Shown piece after piece: positions 31,986 to 39,317 of a stretch of 41,256 nt of DNA. The DNA is from JAQTRU01 sp041645555. GTDB taxonomy: Bacteria > Patescibacteriota > Patescibacteriia > Patescibacteriales > JAQTRU01. A model generated the notes under the pieces. The model made no database searches. It worked only from the letters and a program-made list of their open reading frames with translations, and was not told where the DNA came from. The stretch lies in the NCBI GenBank assembly GCA_041645555.1, contig JBAZPX010000010.1, positions 1 to 41,256 on the forward strand, given 5' to 3'. The position numbers and the translations under genes are program-made. Position 1 is the stretch's first letter. Every line of letters starts with the position of its first letter.

Positions 31986-33701
31986 ATGGAAAAGGTTTGG
32001 CAGGTAAAGCCGAAAATTAGTAATGATTTTATTAATAAAAATCCGGAGTTTAGCCGGGTTGTTTTGCAATTGCTTTTTAACCGGGGCCTTAAAGATAAAA
32101 AAGAAATTGAACAATTTTTAAATTCTTCTGCCAGTGATTTTTTTGACCCGTTTTTGTTCAACCAAATGGCGTCAGGGGTTGATTTAATAATTAAGCATAT
32201 TAAAGCCGGGAATAAAATTGTCGTTTACGGGGATTATGACGCTGACGGCGTAACTTCGACCGCGATTTTAGCCCAGGTTTTAACAATTCTTAAAGCCAAA
32301 ATTGAAATTTATATCCCGGATCGGGCGAGCGAAGGCTATGGTTTAAACAGAAAAGCGATTGATGAGTTTATAAAAAATGACCTAAAATTAATAATTACCG
32401 TTGACGGCGGCATCCGGGATAAAGAAGAGGTTCTTTATTCTAAGAGTAAGGGCTTAGACGTTATTATTACCGATCACCATATCGCGCCGGAGAAAAAAGA
32501 TTTGCCGGACTGCCTTATAATTAATCCGAACGTAGAGAAAGAAAATTATCCCTTTAAAAATTTAGCCGGCGCCGGCGTGGCGGCAAAACTGGCCGAAGCC
32601 ATAATAAGCCGGGCAAAGCTGCCGGAAGAAATAAAGAAAAAATTAAGGGAGCAAACTCTTGATTTGGCTGCGATTGGCACCATCGCCGACTGCGTAAGCT
32701 TATTGGGCGAAAATAGAATTTTAGTGAAAGAAGGGCTAAAAGTTGTCAATAAAAATAGAAGAATAGGTTTAGTTGAATTAATAAAAGTGGCTCAAGCCAA
32801 CGGCAAGATTGAAGAATGGAATATTGGTTTTCAGATTGCCCCGCGGCTTAATGCCGCCGGTAGAATGGAGCATGCCAATACCGCTTTTGAATTGCTAACA
32901 ACTAAAAATAAAGAAGAAGCCGAAACTTTATCCAGGAGGCTGAATAACCGGAACATAGACCGCCAGAGAATTACCGAAGAAATTATGGCGGAAATAGAGA
33001 AAAAGATTGCCACCGGGGAAATGGATAAAATAATTATCGGGGTTTGCCCTTTGCGGGAGGAAGAGGAGCGAGAAGTTTGGAATGAAGGGGTAATCGGCTT
33101 GGTGGCGGGCAAACTTAGTGATAAATATTATCGGCCGGTTTTGGTAATAACCAAAGGCCATGAAGGCTATAAGGGTTCTGGCCGGAGCATTCCCGAATTT
33201 AATATCATTACCGCCCTGGAAGAAAGCAAGGAATTTTTGGAAAGATATGGCGGCCATCCGGCGGCCTGCGGCTTTTCTTTAAAAGAAGGAAATCTAAAAA
33301 AATTCACTTCCAAAATGAAAGAAATTGCCGATATAAAGTTAGCTGGAACCGACCTTAGGCCGAAACTGGAAATAGAAGCCGAACTGGGCCTGGAAGAAAT
33401 TGATGAAGATTTAGTAAAAGATATAGAAAAATTTTCTCCTTTTGGCCAGGATAATCCAAAGCCGAAATTTATTAGCCGCGGAGCGCAAATAAAAGATATA
33501 GTAAATATGGGAATTGACGGGCAGCACGTAAAATTCCGGTTTAACGGCTTATGGGCTCTTGCTTTTGGGCGGAGCGAAGAGTGGAAAAATTTTAAAATCG
33601 GCGATATGGTTGACCTGGTTTATTATATAGAAAGAAATAATTTTAACGGGAGAAGCGAAGTGCAGTTGAAGTTGGTGGACGTAAAGCTGTGCGATTCTTA
33701 G
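31986..33701 (+). CDS. recJ: Single-stranded-DNA-specific exonuclease RecJ
   Basis: A 571-residue DHH-family 5'-3' exonuclease. Core motifs: VYGDYDADGVTSTAIL (motif I), ITVDGGI, VIITDHHIAP (DHH), AGAGVAAKLAEAI, and in the DHHA1 part GRMEHANTAFELL, GSGRSIPEFNI and ERYGGHPAACGFSL. The C-terminal OB-like region (GQDNPKPKFISRGAQIKDI) is complete. It acts in mismatch and recombination repair. The final residues and TAG stop (KLCDS*) come from the GATTCTTAGGAT boundary repeat that begins at 33693. Confidence 0.97.
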   Translation: MEKVWQVKPKISNDFINKNPEFSRVVLQLLFNRGLKDKKEIEQFLNSSASDFFDPFLFNQMASGVDLIIKHIKAGNKIVVYGDYDADGVTSTAILAQVLTILKAKIEIYIPDRASEGYGLNRKAIDEFIKNDLKLIITVDGGIRDKEEVLYSKSKGLDVIITDHHIAPEKKDLPDCLIINPNVEKENYPFKNLAGAGVAAKLAEAIISRAKLPEEIKKKLREQTLDLAAIGTIADCVSLLGENRILVKEGLKVVNKNRRIGLVELIKVAQANGKIEEWNIGFQIAPRLNAAGRMEHANTAFELLTTKNKEEAETLSRRLNNRNIDRQRITEEIMAEIEKKIATGEMDKIIIGVCPLREEEEREVWNEGVIGLVAGKLSDKYYRPVLVITKGHEGYKGSGRSIPEFNIITALEESKEFLERYGGHPAACGFSLKEGNLKKFTSKMKEIADIKLAGTDLRPKLEIEAELGLEEIDEDLVKDIEKFSPFGQDNPKPKFISRGAQIKDIVNMGIDGQHVKFRFNGLWALAFGRSEEWKNFKIGDMVDLVYYIERNNFNGRSEVQLKLVDVKLCDS

Positions 33702-34143
33702 GATTCTTGGGATTTTTGGGATTTTTGAGAATATTTTTTTAAGAACTTATGCAGTATGGAAAATCCTTCAGGCAATTAATAGTTTGGCAAAAGGGAAAAG
33801 AATTAACTTTGTTCGTCTATCAATTAACAAAAGATTTTCCTCCAGAAGAAAGATTTGCTATAGTTTCGCAAATGAGGAGAGCGGCATATTCATTTTTATC
33901 AAACATCGCAGAAGGCAATGCTAAAAAGACCCATAAAGATAGATGTAATTTCTTTAATATTGCTCAGGGTTCTTTAATAGAATTAGATTGTTTCGCGGAA
34001 ATTAGTTGTGAGTTAAAATATATAAATGAGCAGGATTATTTGACATTACTAGAGTTAATTAATAAGTGTGGATATTTATTAAAACATTTTATAGATTCCC
34101 AGTCCTAAGAATCCTAAGAATCGTAAATATCCCAAGAATCTTA
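33693..34143. repeat. Inverted-repeat element carrying four-helix-bundle gene A
   Basis: The left end (33693-33731) is GATTCTTAGGATTCTTGGG with ATTTTT units. The right end (34094-34143) is GATTCCCAGTCCTAAGAATC, then CTAAGAATCGTAAATATCCC and AAGAATCTTA. The ends are inverted relative to each other and enclose only the four-helix-bundle gene. The recJ stop and the four-helix stop both lie within the repeats. The same layout occurs at 40296-40739. Confidence 0.75.
33749..34108 (+). CDS. Four-helix-bundle protein (S23/23S rRNA-intervening-sequence protein family), copy A
   Basis: A 119-residue helical protein of the S23-like family first known from 23S rRNA intervening sequences. Conserved blocks: FRQLIVWQKGKELTLFVYQL, FPPEERFAIVSQMRRAAYS, SNIAEGNAKK, FFNIAQGSLIELDCFAEI and LINKCGYLLKHF. 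Family members form pentameric bundles of unknown function. It is about 87% identical to copy B (40322-40690), while the DNA differs much more at silent positions, so the protein is under selection. It is enclosed by inverted boundary repeats. Confidence 0.92.
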   Translation: MQYGKSFRQLIVWQKGKELTLFVYQLTKDFPPEERFAIVSQMRRAAYSFLSNIAEGNAKKTHKDRCNFFNIAQGSLIELDCFAEISCELKYINEQDYLTLLELINKCGYLLKHFIDSQS

Positions 34144-34147
34144 CTTT

Positions 34148-34552
34148 ATGGAGAAGCTAATAATCTACACTGACGGCGGGGCGCGCGGAAATCCTGGACC
34201 GGGCGGGATTGGCGCGGTTATTTATGACGAGAATAGAAAAAAAATAGCGGAGATTTCCGAGCATATCGGCCACTCCACCAATAACCAAGCCGAATATAAA
34301 GCCGTGATTGCGGCCATGAAAAAAGCCAAAGAATTAGGGGGAGAGGAGCTGGAATTTTATTTGGATAGCGAGTTGGTAGTTAAACAATTAAAAAGAGAGT
34401 ATAAAGTAAAAAACGGGGATTTAGCGCCTTTATTTTTGCAGATTTATAATTTGGAAATTGGGTTTAAGAAAATAAGTTTTCATCATATCCCGCGGGAAAG
34501 GAATGAAGAAGCGGACGCTTTAGCGAATAAGGCCATGGACCGGGGAAAGTAG
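34148..34552 (+). CDS. Ribonuclease HI-family protein
   Basis: A 134-residue RNase H fold protein. The catalytic acidic residues are in place: D9 (IIYTDGGARGNPGPGG), E49 (TNNQAEYKAVI), D73 (FYLDSELVV) and D123 (RNEEADALANKAM). It belongs to the compact bacterial/archaeal RNase HI group without an N-terminal hybrid-binding domain. It removes RNA from RNA-DNA hybrids. It lies between two boundary repeats, downstream of four-helix gene A, with no clear Shine-Dalgarno. Confidence 0.93.
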   Translation: MEKLIIYTDGGARGNPGPGGIGAVIYDENRKKIAEISEHIGHSTNNQAEYKAVIAAMKKAKELGGEELEFYLDSELVVKQLKREYKVKNGDLAPLFLQIYNLEIGFKKISFHHIPRERNEEADALANKAMDRGK

Positions 34553-34555
34553 GGA

Positions 34556-34654
34556 TGAGATTCTTGGGATGCTTATCCCGAGGGCTCGGGATTGAGATTT
34601 TTAGGGTTAATTTTTAAAAAAATTCCTAAGAATCCTAAAGTTCCCAAGAATCTT
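34556..34654. repeat. Boundary inverted-repeat element without a gene
   Basis: TGAGATTCTTGGGAT at the left and CCCAAGAATCTTA at the right are inverted repeats. Inside is ATCCCGAGGGCTCGGGAT (34575-34592), a hairpin also seen in the 37606-37685 copy, and TTTTTAAAAAAA. A 14-codon frame (34655-34699, MPKYMPTVRSEKIY) follows before the next gene; I do not consider it a gene. Confidence 0.8.
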
Positions 34655-34711
34655 ATGCCAAAATATATGCCAACAGTAAGGAGTGAAAAAATTTATTAAT
34701 CTTTTAAACGT

Positions 34712-35059
34712 ATGGGTATTAAAGTAGAATTTAATCCAGATCTCGCATTACGAAATATTTCAGAATTTAAAAATGGAAATAGAAAAGCGGAAGAATGTGT
34801 TCCGGAAAATTTAGAAGCCGGGAAGGTTTATCCTTTTCTTAAAAAAGAGCAGAGGAATTATTGGTTATCCGGAGAAATTCCTTTAATTGAGACTAAGGGC
34901 AATGAAAAATTATCCCGGCCGAAAGCCAGTATCATAATTTTAGAAGCTACGCATTTTGTTGATAACAATGAAATCTGGACAAAAGGTAAATATAAAGTGG
35001 TTGCAGTATTTAACGATGAAGATATCCATTTTGAAGGTTTTAACAAAGTCAGGAGGTAG
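34712..35059 (+). CDS. Conserved-looking hypothetical protein (115 aa)
   Basis: A 115-residue soluble protein starting MGIKVEFNPDLALRNISEFK, with patterns such as ECVPENLEAGKVYPFLKKEQ and LSRPKASIIILEATHFVDN, and ending KYKVVAVFNDEDIHFEGFNK. It is a mix of strands and helices with no signal or transmembrane segment. I recall similar proteins in Parcubacteria-like genomes but know no function. It is preceded by the boundary repeat and followed by the tRNA gene. Confidence 0.7.
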   Translation: MGIKVEFNPDLALRNISEFKNGNRKAEECVPENLEAGKVYPFLKKEQRNYWLSGEIPLIETKGNEKLSRPKASIIILEATHFVDNNEIWTKGKYKVVAVFNDEDIHFEGFNKVRR

Positions 35060-35092
35060 AGACGAATAATTATGCGTCTGCAAATATGGTTT

Positions 35093-35166
35093 GGACGGCT
35101 AGCTCAGTTGGTTAGAGCGCCGCGTTCACATCGCGGAGGTCACAGGTTCGAGTCCTGTGCCGTCCA
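35093..35166 (+). tRNA. tRNA-Val (anticodon CAC)
   Basis: A complete cloverleaf. Acceptor GGACGGC/GCCGTCC, D arm GCTC...GAGC with AGTTGGTTA, anticodon stem CCGCG/CGCGG with loop TTCACAT (anticodon CAC at 35127-35129), T arm ACAGG TTCGAGT CCTGT, and discriminator A at 35166. The 3' CCA is not encoded (CAC follows). It reads GTG valine codons. Confidence 0.97.
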
Positions 35167-35322
35167 CACATCCGTAAGGCTTGCCCCGCAGAAGCGAAGC
35201 TTTGTGCGGAGGTCATCCCCGTTCCCTTGTTTCGGCGCCGAGGATGGCACCGAGGAGTTTTGAGCCCCCTTAAGTCCACATAAAATATTAAGCTTATTTT
35301 TCCTTGTTTTTCGGTTAAAAGG
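35167..35322. repeat. Repeat-like gap after the tRNA
   Basis: No gene is seen here. The first half contains short G/C-rich hairpins such as CCGCAGAAGCGAAGCTTTG (paired with TGCGG) and TCGGCGCCGA. Apart from A+T-rich sequence before the next gene, I see no clear terminator. Confidence 0.4.
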
Positions 35323-35367
35323 GTGATAGGATTAAAATATAAAGACTTATTAATTTATTTTAAAAAT

Positions 35368-36513
35368 ATGGCAGGAAAAGAACAAAAACCAGGAGGAGGG
35401 GAAAAAATTGTACCCGGCGGAGCCATAACCAATGAATCGGGAAAATCGGCTGGACAAATAGAGCAACCGAGCGCGGCTGACCTAAAGAGAGACATGAAAG
35501 AGCTAGAAGCGAAAGTAGAGGCTGCCAGGCTTTTAAAGGAAAAGAATATTAAAGAGAAGGTTTCTGAGCGGGAATCGTTGATTGCGGAAGCAGAAAGCAA
35601 TGAGGGACTTCTTAAAACAGCGCAAGAAACGTTGGAATATTTTATTTCAATCCAGGATTCTGGGTTGCTTGACGAAGCTGACGCAGAAAAACTTAAGGAT
35701 TTGCAAGCGCTTGTGTTAAAACTGGAAAATCAGCGGACAGAAATTAAAAAGAGGTTTGATGAGATTTCCAGCAAGCCGGAAATTTTAGAAAAATTGCAGG
35801 ATGCCGCGGGGAGAGAAGATGTTGAGAGAACCGTTAAAAACTTAACTGAGCAAAAATTGGGGGAACTTAATCCGCAAATAGACGCTTTGGCCGAAGAAAT
35901 AAAAAATTTGGCCCATCGAAAAGATATATCAGCGGGGGTGCTTAAACTTCAGGAGCAGGCAGTTTCCGGCGCCTGGGAGAAAGTCAAAGGTGTTGTGAAA
36001 GAGGCTAAAGCCAAGCTGGGCAATAAATCTCAATTTGGTGATGTACTGGATGAAATTTTGGAAGGCAGCCCGACGCCGGAGGAGTTATATAGGGGGCTCG
36101 CCAGCGCCAGAAAGAAACTCGGCTTGTTTCAGGGCAAGGAAAAATCCGCCATTGATTTAATTTTTTCGCATGAGGGACTTTTTAATAAATATTATTCAGA
36201 GAAGCAGAAACTTAAGTTATTTAAACAACAAGACGAGCAAGAGAGCCGGGAAGTGGACGGAATAGCTGAGCGATATGAGGCGGTGATGCTGGATTCATGG
36301 GATACGCAGAATAGGATAAATGAATTGCAGAATTATCCAAATGGCGGAGATTTTCCACGGACTCTTAATTCTCGTTTGCACCAAAAAATAAAAAATTTTG
36401 CTGAAGGGAGGGAAGGAAATAAAATGGTTGGCGGAATATGGGATAAAGTTGAGAAAAGGGCCGGAGAGTTTTTATCATGGAAAAACCCCCGAGAAGTAGA
36501 GAAAAAGAGATAG
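35368..36513 (+). CDS. Coiled-coil protein of unknown function
   Basis: A 381-residue protein from the ATG at 35368 (MAGKEQKPGGGEKIVPGG); the frame is open from 35323 but the upstream part looks noncoding. After a ~35-residue low-complexity N-terminus, nearly everything is charged heptad-like helix (DLKRDMKELEAKVEAARLLK, QALVLKLENQRTEIKKRF and so on). Two short Gly/Pro-containing breaks fall near residues 230-250. No signal peptide or transmembrane helix. It may be a structural or cytoskeleton-like protein, but no family is recognised. A strong terminator follows. Confidence 0.7.
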   Translation: MAGKEQKPGGGEKIVPGGAITNESGKSAGQIEQPSAADLKRDMKELEAKVEAARLLKEKNIKEKVSERESLIAEAESNEGLLKTAQETLEYFISIQDSGLLDEADAEKLKDLQALVLKLENQRTEIKKRFDEISSKPEILEKLQDAAGREDVERTVKNLTEQKLGELNPQIDALAEEIKNLAHRKDISAGVLKLQEQAVSGAWEKVKGVVKEAKAKLGNKSQFGDVLDEILEGSPTPEELYRGLASARKKLGLFQGKEKSAIDLIFSHEGLFNKYYSEKQKLKLFKQQDEQESREVDGIAERYEAVMLDSWDTQNRINELQNYPNGGDFPRTLNSRLHQKIKNFAEGREGNKMVGGIWDKVEKRAGEFLSWKNPREVEKKR

Positions 36514-36588
36514 AACTCTATAATTTTTTCCTCCAGAAACGAAGTTTAGTTTTTAAAGAGTAGAAATTTTATTTTAGATATACCCACA

Positions 36589-36620
36589 AAAAAACACGCC
36601 TGATGACAAGCGTGTTTTTT
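36589..36620. terminator. Bidirectional terminator between the coiled-coil gene and porB
   Basis: AAAAAACACGC (36589-36599) pairs with GCGTGTTTTTT (36610-36620); T-runs exist on both strands. A second hairpin, CCTGCCGAAGAGGCAGG (36629-36645), lies between it and the porB end. Confidence 0.88.
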
Positions 36621-36657
36621 ATTTCTTGCCTGCCGAAGAGGCAGGTATATTCTATCT

Positions 36658-37575
36658 TTATTTTAATCCGTATTTAGTAATATTTTGGTCAGCTAGTTTT
36701 TGAATATATTCAATTTGCTCTTTGCCTTTTTCATCTCTGAATAAATGTTTGAATCTGCCCTGGAGCTTTAAATATTCTTCTACTTTTGGTTGTGGCTCTA
36801 TGATTTTGGAAACGTTTGTAAGCTGGCCGTTTTCATATTCTAAAAGGGGATAAAGCCCGGTTTGAGCCGCCAGTTTTCCCATTTTTATGGTTTGGCTGGG
36901 GTCAATATTCCAACCCGGGACGCAGGGGGTTAAAATCTGGATATAGCTTGGGCCTTCGATAGTCAGGGCTTTTTTTATTTTGCGGGTAATATCTTCGGTA
37001 AATCCGGAAGTGGATTGGGCCACATATTTTAAACCGTGCGCCAAAGCAATGGCAATCATATCTTTTTTCCTTTGGTGCGAGCCAATCGCGTCAATCGTCG
37101 GTCCCGTCCCGGCCGGAGTGGTCGTGGTGCTCGCCGCCCAGGGAGTCGCGCCCGAAGCCTGGATGCCGGTATTGGAATAAGCTTCGGTGTCATAGCAGAC
37201 ATATAAAATATTTTCGCCCCTTTCCCACATGCCGGAAATTAAGCCGATGCCAATATCAAAAGTGCCGCCGTCGCCGGCTTGAGCGACTACCTTGGTTTTT
37301 GTGTCGCCTTTTTGCTTTAAGGCGGCCAGAATTCCGGAAGCAACGGCCGGGGCGTTTTCAAAAAGGGAATGAATCCAGGGCATGCCCCAGGCGCTTTCCG
37401 GGTAAGGTGTGGTCGTAACTTCAAGGCAGCCGGTCGCGTTGGCGATAATAACGTCAGGTCCTAAGCTTTCAGCTACGGTTCGGGCCGCAATCATCTGCCC
37501 GCAGCCGGCGCAAGCCCGATGGCCTGGCGATAGCAACATTTTACTTTTCGGTTTTGCAATTGTTTTGTTAACCAT
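36658..37575 (-). CDS. porB: Pyruvate:ferredoxin oxidoreductase beta subunit (TPP-binding)
   Basis: A 305-residue 2-oxoacid:ferredoxin oxidoreductase beta subunit. The N-terminal GHRACAGCGQMI has the Cys motif that helps bind the Fe-S cluster. The TPP-binding segment is QAGDGGTFDIGIGLISGMWE followed by CYDTEAYSNTGIQASG. The ATGCLE and TTTTPAG loops are standard. It oxidises pyruvate to acetyl-CoA with reduction of ferredoxin, together with PorA (partial gene at 40741). Unlike the usual adjacent arrangement, porA and porB are separated here by about 3.2 kb of repeat-bounded genes. Confidence 0.93.
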   Translation of the reverse strand: MVNKTIAKPKSKMLLSPGHRACAGCGQMIAARTVAESLGPDVIIANATGCLEVTTTPYPESAWGMPWIHSLFENAPAVASGILAALKQKGDTKTKVVAQAGDGGTFDIGIGLISGMWERGENILYVCYDTEAYSNTGIQASGATPWAASTTTTPAGTGPTIDAIGSHQRKKDMIAIALAHGLKYVAQSTSGFTEDITRKIKKALTIEGPSYIQILTPCVPGWNIDPSQTIKMGKLAAQTGLYPLLEYENGQLTNVSKIIEPQPKVEEYLKLQGRFKHLFRDEKGKEQIEYIQKLADQNITKYGLK

Positions 37576-37605
37576 AATGTAAGGTTTAATATTTGTGATT
37601 TTTAC

Positions 37606-37685
37606 GATTCTTGGGATGAATTTTATTATTTATTCCTAATAATCCTAATCCCGAGTCCTCGGGACTAAGGATCCCAAGAATCTCA
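37606..37685. repeat. Boundary inverted-repeat element upstream of porB
   Basis: GATTCTTGGGAT at the left, ATCCCAAGAATCTCA at the right, with CCCGAGTCCTCGGG in the middle. It matches the 34556-34654 copy, including the central CCCGAG/CTCGGG hairpin. It lies just after the stop of the DUF2283 gene (37690). Confidence 0.8.
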
Positions 37686-37689
37686 TACC

Positions 37690-37905
37690 CTAACTTGTCG
37701 GAACTGTTTTCTCGATATTCTTTAAATCCCCAACTTTTATCTTATCAAGCTGTCCGACAAATTTAGAAGCGTCTAAAATTTCCACCAAAATCGGTTTGCC
37801 CGCCGAAGAGAAATGAATTATAAAATTGCCGAATTCCCGGGCGTGGTCGATTTTACCTCCCGTTATTTCCCAGCTTATTAAATTGGCTTCGTTATCGTAT
37901 TGCAT
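37690..37905 (-). CDS. DUF2283-family protein (probable antitoxin-like partner)
   Basis: A 71-residue protein matching the DUF2283 pattern: MQYDNEANLISWEI, a beta turn, then FGNFIIHFSSAGKPILVEIL and DASKFV. DUF2283 proteins are often found next to DUF4258 proteins, a suspected toxin-antitoxin pair (family knowledge). The DUF4258-like gene lies directly upstream on the same strand, separated by a 100-nt boundary element instead of being adjacent. Confidence in the family is good; the role is inferred. Confidence 0.75.
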   Translation of the reverse strand: MQYDNEANLISWEITGGKIDHAREFGNFIIHFSSAGKPILVEILDASKFVGQLDKIKVGDLKNIEKTVPTS

Positions 37906-37916
37906 AGGATTTTTGC

Positions 37917-38004
37917 GATTCTTAGGATTCTTAGGATTCTTAGGATTGGTTTATATAATTGGTTCCCAAAAGTCCCAAGAATCCTAAAGATCCTAAGAAT
38001 CTCA
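37917..38004. repeat. Boundary inverted-repeat element between the DUF2283 and DUF4258 genes
   Basis: GATTCTTAGGATTCTTAGG repeated at the left, inverted CCCAAGAATCCTAAAGATCC and TAAGAATCTCA at the right. It fills the whole gap between the two genes. Its right end lies immediately against the DUF4258 stop codon. Confidence 0.8.
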
Positions 38005-38220
38005 CTATTTCACGGGGTAGAATGTTATAATTTTTATCAATTCACCCTCTTTTTTATAAATCACCTTAATTCCGTCCTTGGAAGCCGTTAAATATTTTCC
38101 TCTCTTGCCGATTTTGTCGGGAAGTTTTAGGGTTTCTTCTACTTGTTCTTTGGTAAAATAAACTTTATGCTTATTCAGGATATCAAATTTTTTTTCCGCG
38201 TATTTTGTGAAGTAGAGCAT
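38005..38220 (-). CDS. DUF4258-like small protein (probable toxin-like partner)
   Basis: A 71-residue protein from the ATG at 38218-38220 (MLYFTKYAEKKFDILNKHKV). The frame is open further upstream, but that part overlaps the pilin gene. It shows the DUF4258 layout: an N-terminal helix with YAEKKFDILNKHKVYFTKEQ, then PDKIGKRGKYLTASKDGIKV and final strands IKVIYKKEGELIKIITFYPV, similar to RelE/BrnT-like small toxins. It starts 4 nt after the pilin gene stop. The pair with DUF2283 is suggestive but not proof of a toxin-antitoxin module. Confidence 0.7.
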   Translation of the reverse strand: MLYFTKYAEKKFDILNKHKVYFTKEQVEETLKLPDKIGKRGKYLTASKDGIKVIYKKEGELIKIITFYPVK

Positions 38221-38224
38221 AGGA

Positions 38225-39295
38225 TTAAAGACCGATGTGAATATTATTTCCTGTCGTGTGTTCGTATGTTTTTCCTTCGCAAGCAGTGTATTCATTAAGA
38301 ACTTTAAGACCAAGACCTTTAGCAATATTAACAATATCATCTACATGTTTGCATGTTTCCTCTGGGGTGCCTGTAAATTTTAAAGCAACATCAACACAAG
38401 TGCCGTCTTTATGGCAGCTGCTGCTATGTTTAACGGTTGAGGGCCACGGTTCGTTAATTTGCATATTTCCACTGGAAGCCAGCTTACCGTACAGGGTATT
38501 TAATTTTGCATTTAAACTTTTATTAACCATACAAGGCGTTTCTTTGCATTGTATGGTTGCGTTTTCACAATCCCTGCATTCAATACAATAGTCTGGATAT
38601 GGGGCAGTGGGTTTGCACATGCCAATTCCGCCCGCAGTAGCGCAACAACAAATAGGGTAGGTTGATACTGAAACTCCCATTGCTCCAGTAGCAGAGACTT
38701 GGGGTTTTTCGCCTGATGAACTGCAGGCGCTGTCCGCCGCTTTTATGTATCCCGCATCACAAGTTGGCTTATCAACTGAGCTCACTAACTTCCACTCACA
38801 ACCGATTCCCTTTTTCATTTCGGTAATGACGTTTACTTGTAAAGGATTAAATTTAACCAAATCAGGGTTTATCTGGTATAAAATCATATAGGAAGTTAAA
38901 GCTAAAATTAAACCGGTCAAAGACGCGCCGATCCAGGCCTTGGCCTCTTTAACCTTTTCCGAGCTGCCGCCGGCCGTGAGCCAAATTACCCCGCCGAACA
39001 TTAAAACCATGGCCGCCAGAATCCCGACAATGCCGATGGCGTAATTGTAAATTCCGGCAATATATTCTCCTATCCAGGGAACGCAAGTTTTTGTCTCCTC
39101 GCCCGGGCAGGCTTTTGGTTCGGAAAGCCTGTCCATTCCGGGTATTTTTACTTGAAAACTATCAGTCGGGTTTGTCCATATTGCCTGGGCTTTGGCTGGG
39201 GCATAGAACAAAATAAAAAAAACAAAAGCGCCTGTTTGCAAAACAATTAAAAGCAGGAAAATAATAGTAGAAATTTTTGAGAATTTTTTGGACAT
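38225..39295 (-). CDS. VirB2-like pilin core fused to an M15-like peptidase domain
   Basis: A 356-residue protein. A signal segment (residues ~9-37, ending AKAQA) is followed by a VirB2/TrbC-type core with two helices: YIAGIYNYAIGIVGILAAMV, GGVIWLTAGGSSEKVKEAKA and IGASLTGLILALTSYMIL. A Cys-rich stretch follows (about 165-260). The C-terminal ~90 residues contain H295-x6-D302 (SSCHKDGTCVDVAL) and H353 (NNIHIGL), the ligand pattern of M15/hedgehog-type zinc DD-peptidases. This would be a membrane-anchored surface protein that might trim peptidoglycan. The core DNA is nearly identical to the neighbouring pilin gene (38925-39055 against 39905-40035). The M15 call rests on three residues and the fold pattern. 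Confidence 0.7.
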   Translation of the reverse strand: MSKKFSKISTIIFLLLIVLQTGAFVFFILFYAPAKAQAIWTNPTDSFQVKIPGMDRLSEPKACPGEETKTCVPWIGEYIAGIYNYAIGIVGILAAMVLMFGGVIWLTAGGSSEKVKEAKAWIGASLTGLILALTSYMILYQINPDLVKFNPLQVNVITEMKKGIGCEWKLVSSVDKPTCDAGYIKAADSACSSSGEKPQVSATGAMGVSVSTYPICCCATAGGIGMCKPTAPYPDYCIECRDCENATIQCKETPCMVNKSLNAKLNTLYGKLASSGNMQINEPWPSTVKHSSSCHKDGTCVDVALKFTGTPEETCKHVDDIVNIAKGLGLKVLNEYTACEGKTYEHTTGNNIHIGL

Positions 39296-39317
39296 TTATT
39301 TTATTAAATAAACTTCA

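Noticed and set aside
35072..35263. 63-codon frame across the tRNA gene
   Set aside because: It translates tRNA-Val and the following hairpins. The tRNA cloverleaf is complete, so the frame is accidental.
37917..38004. Reading the boundary repeats as a CRISPR array
   Set aside because: Units are short, variable, inverted relative to each other, and have no regular spacers.
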